From Basidiobolus meristosporus CBS 931.73 (Eukaryota > Basidiobolomycota > Basidiobolomycetes > Basidiobolales > Basidiobolaceae): a stretch of DNA of 64,000 nt. Position numbers and translations under genes: made by a program. The notes below the pieces were generated by a model. The model was not told the origin of the DNA. It ran no database searches and worked only from the letters and a program-made list of their open reading frames with translations. Where the stretch lies: contig MCFE01000071.1 in NCBI GenBank assembly GCA_002104905.1, positions 1-64,000 on the forward strand, written 5' to 3'. Below are positions 10,849-24,656 of the stretch, piece after piece (positions within the stretch are counted from its first letter, which is position 1; the number at the start of each line of letters is the position of its first letter).

Positions 10849-13800
10849 ATGTCCTACAAGTCCGGCCTGCATGACATCACAGAACCTCCTCCGTACCAAT
10901 CCTCTTCAGCCGAGGCAGACAACATCACGGAAAGAGAGGCTGACAACGTCAGCTGTGAGACCTCTTCCAACGAAGAGTTAGGCTCGTCGTCCGCTTCTGC
11001 TACTCTTACTGCCACAGATGTTCATAATATTGAAGAGGAGGAAGTCGAAGAAGAGTTTGTCATGCAGAAGAATGCTAGAGATGTGTGCGTGTTTGTAGAA
11101 GATTCTCAGGGAAAAGAGAATCATCAGGAAATCATATTAGGTGATGAGGATGTTCACGTGAGTTGCTTTCGTCTCCTTTCTCAGGGATGTTCACTAAAGA
11201 CAGCTGTTGTATTCAGATTCATCTCTATGGATATAGAAAGAACATCCCCCTCTATGCGCTCTACTGGGTTCTGTGTGTTTGCACTGGCGGTATACTATAC
11301 CTGCTGGGCCGGTGGTTTCCCGATTGGTGGAATCGTTTTGTGGCTGTGTCTTGTCGCATAAGGGATGCTGAATGGATTGTTGTAGAGGTAGCTTCAAGGG
11401 GTATTATTCAGTAGATGGTTTCCCGGATCTAACGGTTTTCTCCGCCCAGAATCAATGGAAGCAGACCGACTTTGTTGATGTGCATCGTGTGAATACTCCG
11501 GCTCATTGGAGAGCGTGTTTGGCAACGATGGGTTAGCGCAGAAAGTAGGTGTCTACGTATGGCTGCAATTCATACTAAATGGAGTCTAACCGAAGCTTGA
11601 TTATGCAGGAGTCGGAGGCCACCAGTCTTGATGAGCTTATCCATATCGATTATCGGTACATCCGGTTCTTGTATCACCCCATCAACAACCGCTTTGAGCC
11701 GATCGGCTACTGGAAGGATCGCCAGTGGATTGAGAATCCTACGCAGATCCGGTACGGGATTGAGGACATCCACCGTGAAGAACGCAAGACCGTGTTTGGC
11801 GCCAATCTGGTGGATATCGAGGAAAAGTCGGCTGTCCGATTGCTCATTGAAGAGGTAGGTTCTCCGTCGCTTGGCCATTCCCTGACGATCGCTGGCTGAC
11901 CTTCCCTCCAGGTGCTGCACCCCTTCTACATCTTCCAAGTGTTCAGCATCATTCTGTGGTGCTTCGACTACTACTACTACTACGCCGCATCGATCTTCGT
12001 CATCTCTACCATTTCTATTTGCACCACACTGATTACCACCAAGCGCAACATGCGCAAGATGCATGAAATGTCCCGCTTTGTCTGCAACACCATGGTCTAT
12101 CGCAAGGGTGAATGGATTAGCATGCCTTCGTCTGATATGGTCCCCGGTGATGTGTTTGACCTCTCAGATCCTGGATTAAGCGTATTCCCTTGTGACGCAG
12201 TGATTCTCGAGGGAGATTGCATTGTTAACGAGAGTATGCTGACTGGCGAGAGCATTCCTGTTTCCAAAACCCCAGTGACCGCAGCCGCTTTGAAGAACAT
12301 GGACCTCACTCTGTTGAGCCAGGAGTCCCATGTTGCCAAGCACTTCCTCTACTCCGGCACCAAGATCATTCGTGTACGCTCCGGAGCCTTGGGGCTGGGC
12401 AAGGAAAAATGGCTGGAGAACCAGAAGGGCATTCGGGCCACCGCCATGGTGGTGCGCACCGGGTTCAACACCACCAAAGGCTCATTGGTACGATCCATCA
12501 TGTTCCCGAAGCCCAACAAATTCAAGTTCTATCGCGACTCCTTCCGGTTCATTGGGGTCTTTGCGTTTGTTGCGGTGATCGGGTTCATCGCCTCGATAGC
12601 CAATTTTGTTCGCTTGAACATTGGTGTTTCGCTCATCATTCGACGTGCACTCGATCTGATCACCGTGGTTGTCCCGCCTGCGTTGCCGGCCACGATGTCG
12701 GTTGGTATGAGCTTCGCCATCTCCAGGTTGCGCCAGAAAAACATCTTCTGCATTAGCCCATCCAGAGTTAATGTTTGTGGTAAGATCAACATGATCTGCT
12801 TCGATAAGACTGGAACGCTTACCGAAGATGGTCTGGACATCCTTGGTGTTCGCTCTCTCCAAGCTTCTTCTGCCCAATTTGAGCCATTAACCAACAATGT
12901 CGAACAGGCCCACGGCCATGCTACAGTCGCCGAGTCGCTTTCACTGATGCAAGCCCTCGCGGTTTGCCACTCCCTCAAACTTGTCAATGGAGAGCCGGTT
13001 GGCGACCCGCTGGATCAAAAGATGTTTGAGTTTACTCGGTGGGTCCTCGAAGAAGACGGAGAGGTCTCCAACAACTCCCCCAACCCACAAAAGTGCAGCA
13101 GGGCCTCCAACAGCTCATCCATCGTGCGTCCCCAGAGCGCCAGCGATGCCGAGGGACTGAGCATTCTTCGGTCATTTGACTTTATCCCGGTCCTTCGCCG
13201 AATGAGTGTCATCGTTAACCCCATGGGGACGTCCACCCTTCAGGTGTACGTCAAAGGAGCACCGGAGGTCATTCTGGATCTTTGCATGAAGGAGACCATC
13301 CCCGAGGATTACGAGCAGATTTTGTCTGCCTACACACACCACGGCTATCGTGTGATTGCGATTGCTGGCAAGGTGTGGGACGATGCTTGCGGTAAGGCAC
13401 TGAAAGCAAAGCGTGAGGGCGTCGAGTCGGAGCTTCGATTCCTTGGGTTCATCGTGTTTGAGAACAAGCTGAAGCCCACCACTGCGGGGGTCATCGATCA
13501 GTTGGCCGATGCCAAGATTCGCAAGGTGATGTGCACGGGAGACAATATCCTAACTGCCATCAGTGTGTCTCGCGAGTGCGGAATCATCGATCCACAGTCC
13601 CAGGTGTTCGTGCCCCGCATGTTCGAATCAGCAAACCAATTGGAAAACAAAATCATCTGGGAGGATGTGGACCACTCCGCCATCAAACTGAATCCCGAAA
13701 CGCTTTTCCCAGGCTCCACCAAGTCTGAGAGCGAAGGCATCTTTATCCACAAAAGCAGCGATTACCACCTGGCCATCACCGGGGAGGTTTTCCGCTGGAT

Positions 13801-14845
13801 GATTGACCACGCGCCTGTGGAGCTTGTCAACCGCATGCTAGTCACCACCCAGATTTTCTCTCGCATGTCACCCGACGAGAAGCAGGAGTTGGTAGAGAAG
13901 CTCCAAGATATCGGTTACTGCGTGGCCTTTTGCGGCGACGGGGCCAACGATTGCGGCGCCCTGAAGGCCGCCGATGTCGGAGTCTCCCTCTCCGAGGCGG
14001 AGGCATCCGTTGCTGCCCCCTTCACTAGCAAGTCTACAGATATCAGCTGCATCCTCGATGTGATCCGCGAGGGAAGAGCGGCCCTTGTGACCAGCTTCAG
14101 CTGCTTCAAATTCATGGCGTTGTACAGTATCATTCAATTCACCAGCGTGTGCTTTTTGTACGAATTCGGCGCGGTTCTGGGCGACTTCCAGTACCTCTAC
14201 TTCGATCTCTTCATCATCCTCCCGATTGCGGTGGCCATGGGGCGTACCCGCGCTGCTACTAAGATCCACCCGAAGAGACCGACTGCCAATCTGCTATCGA
14301 AGAAGGTGCTGACGTCTCTCTTCGGACAGATTCTGATCAACTCCGGTATGCAGTTGGTGGCATTCCTGGCTACCCGTAGCCGGGACTGGTACACCCCGCC
14401 CCCGCCACCCCCCACCGAAGATGACGCCATCAATCTTTTGGTGGAGATCTTCATCAACACCTCGCTCTTCTACGTCTCCGCGTTCCAGTACGTCTTCATG
14501 GCGATCGTATTCAGTGTCGGACCTCCATACAGAATCTCCAATTTCAAGAATTGGCTCTTTGTCCTTGTATCCTGCGTGCTGTTGGTCTTCAACATCGTCA
14601 TTCTCTTCGCACCCCACACCGTCTTTCAGGATATCTTCCAGCTGACCGACATCCCCTACAACTTCCGCTGGATCCTTGGTGCGATTGCGCTCAGCAGCTT
14701 CATTGGCTCTTGGGTGACGGAGAGGTTCCTATTCCCCCGGTTGGCCCAATGGATCGGCAGAGCGAAACACTCCATTCGCCACGGCGCCAAGCCCAAGCCC
14801 ATCCGAAAGGTATACAAACAAGTGTTGGCCGATTTGAGCCGATGA
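10849..14845 (+). CDS. YPK9: P5B-type cation-transporting ATPase (Ypk9/ATP13A2-like), with one apparent frameshift
   Basis: About 1,250 residues from five exons: 10849-11157, 11217-11387, 11450-11544, 11609-11854, 11912-14845. The acidic N-terminus is followed by P5B hallmarks: PPALP in the fourth membrane helix (nt about 12,674), LTGES actuator loop (12,239-12,253), DKTGTLTEDGLD phosphorylation motif (Asp codon 12,803-12,805), GDGAND hinge (13,934-13,951) and several C-terminal hydrophobic segments. PPALP rather than PPELP places it in P5B, whose characterised members are vacuolar/lysosomal polyamine or cation exporters (Ypk9, ATP13A2). Exon 3 is 95 nt, one base short of keeping frame: it reads well as NQWKQTDFVDVHRV up to 11,491, then continues in the -1 frame as EYSGSLESVFGNDG before a good GTAGGT donor. 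This is either a single-base loss or an assembly error. A proline run (GTPPPPPP-like, about 14,395) sits in a late loop. AATAAA lies at 15,023-15,028. Confidence 0.88.
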
Positions 14846-15084
14846 CATTCTTACACTGACTACTTGAAAAGACATCGACCTCTTGTGGAAAGTGTACTAT
14901 ATGTTGTATTAAGCCCTCCCTCATGTTCATATTCCCCCAACGATATAGAATATCTCGTTAGCCATATCCTCACCTCATCCCCATCCCCTCATTACCCCAC
15001 GCCACCCAAAATGCCCACCCAAAATAAATCGTCTCTGCAAGTGTGACAAATGTCAATGTGTATTGGGATATATGTGGGCATGAG

Positions 15085-18618
<3,534 letters not shown>

Positions 18619-19553
18619 TTAGCATTTGTGTTCTAGTGAATAATGTCTGCGCAGAGCATCGGTCCTGGAGAAGCTGCGTTGGCACATGTTGCACTTGTAT
18701 GGTCGTTCTCCTGTGTGCAGGCGGATATGACGCTGAAGGTCGTGCTTTCTTTTGAAGCTTCGGGAGCAATAGGGGCATGTGTTGTTGGTTTCCCCGGGGG
18801 TCTTCTCCACCTTGATGACCCGTTGGCAAGAGGTCATCGAGCCAACGCTGGCCTTGGGCTCCACAGGGGACATCGGGGCCTGGTCGGTCTCGACGGACAG
18901 AGAGGGCTGCTCGGCCTCGGGGAGAATAGGGAAGCTCAAAGCCTCCGCACTCTTGGGGCCACAATGGACGAAGCGGAACGTCTGGCTGGAGAGATGCTTC
19001 GAGCGCTTGAACATATGCTCCTCACTGAGAGCAAGCATCTCGTCCAGGTCCCTGAGCGAGGGGATTCTGATGTCCTTGGGCAGCTCGCCGTCGTCAGGGG
19101 CCTCGTGTAGGCGACAGAGGGGCGCATTGTTGAATGACACATTTTCGGACTTGAATCGCTCGATATCCGATACAGGTGGAAGAGCGATGGCTCTCTGGGA
19201 AAACGACCTCTTGTTGGATGTGTGCTTGTCGTTGTGCTCGCGGGACGGGTGTTCAAAGGTAAACGAGTCGCTCACGGGAGAAGATAGAGGCGAGGGAGAG
19301 AAGGAGGAATGGTCGGGAGAGATTGGTACGCAGTGGTCGTTTGTTGGTGAGTCGAAAGCACGGGTGTCTGAGGGGCGGGTTCGTGGGTGTGGTAACATGA
19401 TGATGGGATCGGCGGGAATCAAGGAAGTACGCTTTTCGCCAAGTGTGAGGTCAGCCAAGGGAAATTTGCCAGCGGAAAGCATAATCTAGTACTCGACGGA
19501 GAGCTGGGGGAGTTTGGTATTTGTATGTTTTCTAAATGACGCCGGCTTACCAT
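18619..19553 (-). CDS. C2H2 zinc-finger transcription factor (two fingers)
   Basis: The main exon (18619-19485) encodes about 288 residues: a Ser/Pro-rich N-terminal two thirds with phospho-site-like SP motifs, then two adjacent C2H2 fingers at the very C-terminus (CPYCSRSFKRKHDLQRHIRLH and CNMCQRSFSRTDALRRHYSLEH, joined by a TGERPYK linker). Two closely linked fingers near the C-terminus is the Msn2/Msn4 or Com2-like layout in fungi; nothing else identifies the target genes. I start the CDS at an ATG at 19551-19553 because that codon abuts a GTAAGC donor and a TAG acceptor lies 65 nt on, which joins it in frame to Ile-Met-Leu. The ATG at 19480-19482 is the conservative alternative and loses two residues. 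A TATAAA box lies at 19585-19590. The gene is probably a stress or nutrient regulator by analogy only. Confidence 0.82.
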
Positions 19554-19584
19554 AGTAGCCAGTAGTAGTACCTCTCAACTCTCA

Positions 19585-19590
19585 TTTATA
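19585..19590 (-). promoter_or_regulatory. TATA box of the zinc-finger gene
   Basis: The minus strand reads TATAAA about 32-37 bp upstream of the ATG at 19553, or just over 100 bp from the ATG at 19482. Confidence 0.5.
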
Positions 19591-21949
19591 GGCTGACGAG
19601 GTCGAAGAGTAACCAAACAAAATGCTGGCCGATCACATATTAGGCACCTTGTTCATGCCTAAATCAGAGCATCGGCGCTGTATAGAAATGGTATTCTATT
19701 CTTATTCTTGGCCCGCGGCGATTGGTTACCTGCTCGGTGATGGTGAGTGTTCTTAGTTTCTAGATTAAATCAGCATATACTGATCATCGACAAGCGTATA
19801 TACTGATCATAGACTGGCCAACTGATATCAACCACTTGGATGCACCTAAATTACTTCCACTAGATCTCCCCTTTGGGTTGATTAGCGAACGGCAGCAGTT
19901 ATTAACCACCCTTGCGTGCCTCTGCCCAATCGATGCCACCACTCCTTGAGCAGTGCCGTTGACTAATCGATGTACAAACCTGGATGAGGCTGGGTTCGTC
20001 AACGATACTGCTTGTCTGAGGCGACGTTGCGTTTGGGGTGCTCCAAGCAAGTTCCATGGCAGCGGTTGGAATTCCTCATTCAGGCGCCAATTCATGGGTA
20101 CTTCACCTAAAGCGGGCGGGAAAACCTGTTGCTAACCTCTTTTAACGTTCGACAAATGCAATAAACAACTGACCACAGTATGAAAACCTACGCATATGGC
20201 AATCCCTTCTTTATTTGGGGATTTGCCTGGGATAGATAAGTCCAGAGTTAGTCATATGCAAGGTGGATGGTGGATGGTGGCTTCCGGCTGGTGATTGGCC
20301 CCCTGTGGGCAACGAATATTGAGCAATATCTGTGTCATGCATTAGCGAGGAGTTGTCGCCTCCTGAACATACCGAATGGTGCGAAGTCTGGAGCATAGAG
20401 ATCCACATCCACGGCCGCCCACCAGTGCGCAAGACCAGCTCCCAGCAACGCCAAATTGGTCGCTCGCATTCAAGACATCCGGCCGCACAAGGCAAGTGTG
20501 TGTGGTATTCATCATATTGCATTTGCTGCTTTTGTCAAGGAGGGATGCGGCTTTTTAGGCCCATCCATATCAGCACCCATCGGCCTTTCCCATCAATAAA
20601 GATTGTTCCATAGCGTTTGAACCCTGCTCCTGCTGCGATGCAATCACTGCGTTTAATATAAAATCCCACAATTTGGTAGTACATTGGTTGATCATCAGCC
20701 ACCATGTTTCGGATCAGTTGCCAAATTGGGAGGGAGTGGTAGAGTCGGAGATCTCCCGCGATAATCCTCCCAATGGTGCTTCGCCAACCTCACCGTAATG
20801 TCAACCACATTGACCATACCTTGAATATTAATAGTAACGCCAAGATAATCCTTTTTAAACCGCGGTGGCTTCCCTGGCCCAGTTATTTATAGGCCTGCGA
20901 GGTCTCGGACGCATATACACCCCTACCTGTGGACATGCTGTGGTGAAGTGGAATTAATCCGTGATGGAAGTGGGCGTCGATGCCACATTTGAGGCACCAT
21001 TGGTTTGAAACGGATTCTCCCATGTATAGGCGGCCATCTCGTTTGGATTCGGTTGCCAGTGTGAACGTTAGAGTTGGGTTGGTCATACTCAATGGACGTG
21101 GTGCCTAGGAGATTTGGTGATTCCCTAGCGCCAACATAAATATGGTTACCTCCGCCAAGAGTGCAACCGGCCACAACTCCATCAATGAAACAACTGTGCT
21201 ACATTGGGTAGTATGAACGGTTGGGCCGAGGCTGACCAGATTTATTAAGTCCATTCCAATCACGGGGACACTTTAGCCAGTTCCCATCGTGGTTAAGTTC
21301 CTGCATAACTAATGAAATTTCATTCTCCCCATGGTGCAGTTCTTGGCAGTCTAGCCAATGATCGCACCCTTATAGCCCATGGATCTTGCGATCTAGGAAA
21401 AGAAGTCTTCTGATTCCATGGCCCGCGATAATATTGACTACTTGGGTGGTGGGATATCTGTGCGACGTGCGCAGCCAATCACTGTCGCCATCCCCAATCG
21501 GTGCGGTGCCGAATTTCTTGGCAATGACACCCATCTATCCTGGTTGAGACCAACGCTCACACCCAGCTCACGCCCTATCCATGAGAAGCCGATCGATTTC
21601 CTGAGCCAAATTAGACCATTTCCAGAAACTCATCTATCGTAAACAAGCCCAAGGGCAATCGGCAAGGAAAGGGCCCCGAGTGCTATGCACAAATCAAGCA
21701 TCGCCAATATACCTCGAATTGGCCAGATTGAATGGCGATTTCGCTCGTCAAACTATCCCGTTTGTGGGGAATATCATGCAGCTTTTTGCGATGGGCCACC
21801 TGTACCGAGGATACTGGCCAATGTCCATTGGCAGCCGGGGTGATACTAAGGGTAAGTGAACGGCGCCAGGTAGCCCGCCAACTATTATTTAAATACTAGG
21901 AGGTCGCCCGACTATCAAGTAGTTCACTCATCCCTTAATCCACAAATCA
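19591..21949. other. Intergenic region of about 2.4 kb, no gene recognised
   Basis: Short reading frames on both strands lack coding character and recognisable motifs, and I could not assemble a spliced gene from them. The right end is the promoter region of the DHCR7-like gene. A decayed gene or a non-coding RNA cannot be excluded. Confidence 0.45.
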
Positions 21950-23395
21950 ATGACGGTGAAAGCCAAACATCCCATTTCCCAAGCGGGTAAGACTTGGGGT
22001 AGAGACAAAGGTAAGACGCACCTGTGCCTGAAGCGCTCATGCAGGTTTCCAGTCACTAACCAAGCCCATTGACCGCTCCTTCTAGATGTCACCACTCTGA
22101 CAAACCTGATTTGTGCATGTATTTTCCTATTTTGTCCAATCATGGTGCTGTACTTCTGGTCCTCCTGCACCTACTACTCTTGCTCCCTTTACGCCCCAGT
22201 GGCCGAGCTAGGCGCCCAGGGCTTCTCGATGGAGGCCTTGAGGGGCTTCTTCTGGGACAAATTGATGCCGGTCCCTAGCGCAGCTGGCTTCAAGCTGTTC
22301 TTCAGCTGGCTGTTGTTCCAGGCTTTCCTCAATGTGGTCCTCCCCTGCAAAATCGGGTTTGGCCAGATGACCCCTGCCGGCCATTTGCTTCCTTACAAGG
22401 TGAACGGACTGTTCGCCTGGTTCGTCTCCCACGCGCTGTTCATTGGCGGTTCTCTAGGTCTTGGCCTGTTCCCGGCCAGCATTGTCCACGACAACTGGGG
22501 CGGCATCCTCGTGGCGGTCAACGCCTACGGCTACTTCCTCACCATCTTCAGCTTCCTCAAGGCCCACCTGGCCCCCTCCCACCCCGAGGACCGTAAGTTC
22601 TCCGGCTACTTCTTCTACGATCTGGTGATGGGTATCGAGCTCAACCCTCGCTTCGGTAAGTACTTCGACTTCAAGCTCTTCCACAACGGACGCCCTGGCA
22701 TCGTGGCCTGGACCTTGATCAACTTCTCCTTCGCCGCCGCCCAGTACCAAGCCACGGGATACGTCACCAACTCCATGGTCCTGCTGAATTTCCTTCACGC
22801 GGTGTACGTGGTCGACTTCTTCTACCACGAGGACTGGTACCTTCGCACCATCGATATCGCCCACGACCATTTCGGATTCTACCTCGCCTGGGGAGATTCC
22901 GTGTGGCTCCCATTCATGTACACCCTGCAGTCCCACTACCTCGTGCGGAATCCGATCGATCTGAGCTGGTGGAACTTCTCCTTCCTCCTCGCCGTTGGCA
23001 TGGTCGGGTATTACATTTTCCGCACCGTCAACAACCAGAAGGACGTCACCAGGAAATCCGACGGGAAAAACCGGATCTGGGGGAAGCCCGCGCGGGTGAT
23101 CCGTGCCCACTACACCACCAGCGACGGCAAGGAACACACCAGCATCCTGCTCACCTCCGGGTACTGGGGCATCTCCCGCCACTTCAACTACGTCGGGGAT
23201 CTGCTGATGTGCGCCGCCTTCTGCTTCTGCTGCGGGTTCGACCACCTGCTGCCCCATTTCTATGTGATCTACATGTTCATCCTGTTGGCTCACCGCATCC
23301 AGCGGGACCACACCCGTTGCCGGGGTAAGTACGGCAAGTACTGGGACGAGTACTGCAAGCTTGTCCCTTGGAAGCTCTTCCCCTACTTCTTCTAA
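21950..23395 (+). CDS. DHCR7: 7-dehydrocholesterol reductase (sterol delta-7 reductase)
   Basis: 456 residues from two exons, 21950-22010 and 22086-23395, with a 75-nt GT-AG intron; human DHCR7 is 475. The short first exon supplies the family's KTWGRD start. The protein is polytopic and carries the ERG4/ERG24/DHCR7 signatures in the DHCR7 form: FYDLVMGIELNPRFGKYFDFK, NGRPGIVAWTLIN, DFFYHEDWYLRTIDIAHDHF, YLAWGDSVWLP, RHFNYVGDL, and the C-terminal HRIQRDHTRCRGKYGKYWDEY. The ED/NE-W-YL-TIDI-HDHFG block is typical of DHCR7 rather than Erg4 (C24) or Erg24 (C14). DHCR7 reduces the C7-C8 double bond of delta-5,7 sterols with NADPH in the ER, giving cholesterol- or brassicasterol-type products instead of ergosterol. 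Antisense frames under it are artefacts of its GC-rich codons. AATAAA lies at 23,507-23,512. Confidence 0.9.
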
Positions 23396-23506
23396 TCCAC
23401 TCCCCTAATGCCGCCACGCATCCTCCCATATACATACGTCAACTGCATCCCATCCCTGTCACTGCACCCGCTGCTGTTCCCTTTCTGTACAACTATTTCA
23501 TGAATC

Positions 23507-23523
23507 AATAAATCAGGTTTATT
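23507..23523. terminator. Overlapping poly(A) signals of two convergent genes
   Basis: AATAAA on the plus strand at 23,507-23,512 suits DHCR7; TTTATT at 23,518-23,523 is AATAAA on the minus strand, 43 nt past the fasciclin stop codon. The two 3' UTRs are therefore likely to overlap. Confidence 0.6.
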
Positions 23524-23565
23524 TCGACGTTTCAATGAGGGTCGTCTCGGTTTCGGATGCCCCGA

Positions 23566-24597
23566 TCAAAACAGTTGGATCCCCGCCACCAAGGTGAGAA
23601 CCAGCGCCGCGAAGGTCACCTTGGTGGGATTCGAGGCCCCGTTGTGGCCGTCCCCAGACCCGGTGGACCCCTTGTTCCCGGGCAGAAGGTTCGTCTCGTT
23701 GGGGTTGAGTACGGTGTCGATCACATGAACCACGCCGTTCTTGGTGAGGACGTTGGGGGTGACGATGCGGGCGTTGTTGACATAGAGGTTGCCGTTCTGG
23801 GCGTGGATGTTCAACCTGGCCCCTTCCCCGGAGGTGAAGGAGGTCCCGTTGGTGAGGTTACCGGAGTAGAGGACGGCGGGGGTGACCAGGTGGTATTTGA
23901 TCAGTCGCGTGAGCTGCTCGTTCGACAAACCGCCAAGGTTGGTGGCGGCCTTGAAGGCGTCGTTGTTGGGGGCGAAGAAGGTGGCCCCGCGGAGGTTGTC
24001 GATTGATTGGGTGATGTTGATCTTGTTGGTCGCATCCTCCGCCGAGGACAGGCCCGCGTTTTTGGCGGTCTCCGAGGGGGAGACCGGGGGGATCAGCACC
24101 TGGTTGATCACGTGGATCACCCCGTTGGAGGCCCCCTGATCGGCTTGCGAAACGGTGGCGTTCTTCGTGCCGTAGCCCACCTGGACGTTGTCGCCGCTTC
24201 GGCTGATGGCAAGCACTTGGGTGCCATTGTTCGGAAGGGTGACGTACTGCGGATCATTGAGCAGGGTGCTTGGGAACGCCCACCCGTTATCCGGAACGTT
24301 CCCACTGGTCAATCTTTGGGGAACAACGTGATATCTCAGGACATTCGTGATGTAAGCAGTGTTGGAGGTATCTAGCTTAGCATCGTTCAGGGCCCCGTCG
24401 GTGGGGGCGAAGAGGGTGTACGGACCATTTCCAGTGAGAAGTGTCTTGATGGCGGCGTACTGTGGGTTGTTGATCAGCGAGTTGAGCGTTTGAAGGTTGG
24501 AGTTTCCGGCAATGTTGTCGGCGAGGTTCTTGGTGGCGTCCTGGGCGTACGAAGAGTCAAGGGAGTAGAGCAGCAAAAGGGCGGTGAATAGCTTCAT
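23566..24597 (-). CDS. Fasciclin-domain surface protein, GPI-anchored
   Basis: Single-exon protein of 343 residues. Residues 1-18 are a signal peptide (MKLFTALLLLYSLDSSYA). Two FAS1 domains follow (about 22-160 and 165-305); each has the H1 motif (TLFAPTDGAL; TFFAPNNDAF), the conserved Tyr-His (LRYHVVP; IKYHLVTP) and the H2 motif (NGVIHVINQVLIP; NGVVHVIDTVLNP). A Gly/Ser-rich stretch and a C-terminal hydrophobic tail (VTFAALVLTLVAGIQLF) fit a GPI-anchor signal. Several N-x-S/T sites are present. FAS1 proteins are adhesion or cell-wall proteins in fungi. It is convergent with DHCR7 and has a TATA box at 24,649-24,656. Confidence 0.9.
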   Translation of the reverse strand: MKLFTALLLLYSLDSSYAQDATKNLADNIAGNSNLQTLNSLINNPQYAAIKTLLTGNGPYTLFAPTDGALNDAKLDTSNTAYITNVLRYHVVPQRLTSGNVPDNGWAFPSTLLNDPQYVTLPNNGTQVLAISRSGDNVQVGYGTKNATVSQADQGASNGVIHVINQVLIPPVSPSETAKNAGLSSAEDATNKINITQSIDNLRGATFFAPNNDAFKAATNLGGLSNEQLTRLIKYHLVTPAVLYSGNLTNGTSFTSGEGARLNIHAQNGNLYVNNARIVTPNVLTKNGVVHVIDTVLNPNETNLLPGNKGSTGSGDGHNGASNPTKVTFAALVLTLVAGIQLF

Positions 24598-24648
24598 GGT
24601 TGGATTGTGTGGAAATCGCCTTGGCGGACCTTCCCCCGCTCCGTTCGC

Positions 24649-24656
24649 TTATATAA
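24649..24656 (-). promoter_or_regulatory. TATA box of the fasciclin gene
   Basis: TTATATAA, a palindrome, lies 52-59 bp upstream of the ATG at 24,597, with a C-rich initiator-like region between. Confidence 0.6.

Noticed and set aside
11570-12064. 164-codon minus frame opposite the ATPase
   Set aside because: It overlaps exons 4-5 of a well-supported ATPase gene, and its sequence is the antisense image.
20211-20613. Overlapping 90-103 codon frames on both strands
   Set aside because: No coding bias, motifs or splice partners were found; kept as intergenic.
19800-21900. A hidden multi-exon gene in the 2.4-kb gap
   Set aside because: Candidate donors and acceptors exist, but joined frames gave no recognisable domain; it cannot be supported without RNA data.
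22454-23311. 285-codon open frame on the minus strand under DHCR7
   Set aside because: It is a shadow of the GC-rich DHCR7 exon; composition is dominated by Val/Glu/Gly/Asp and no motif is seen.
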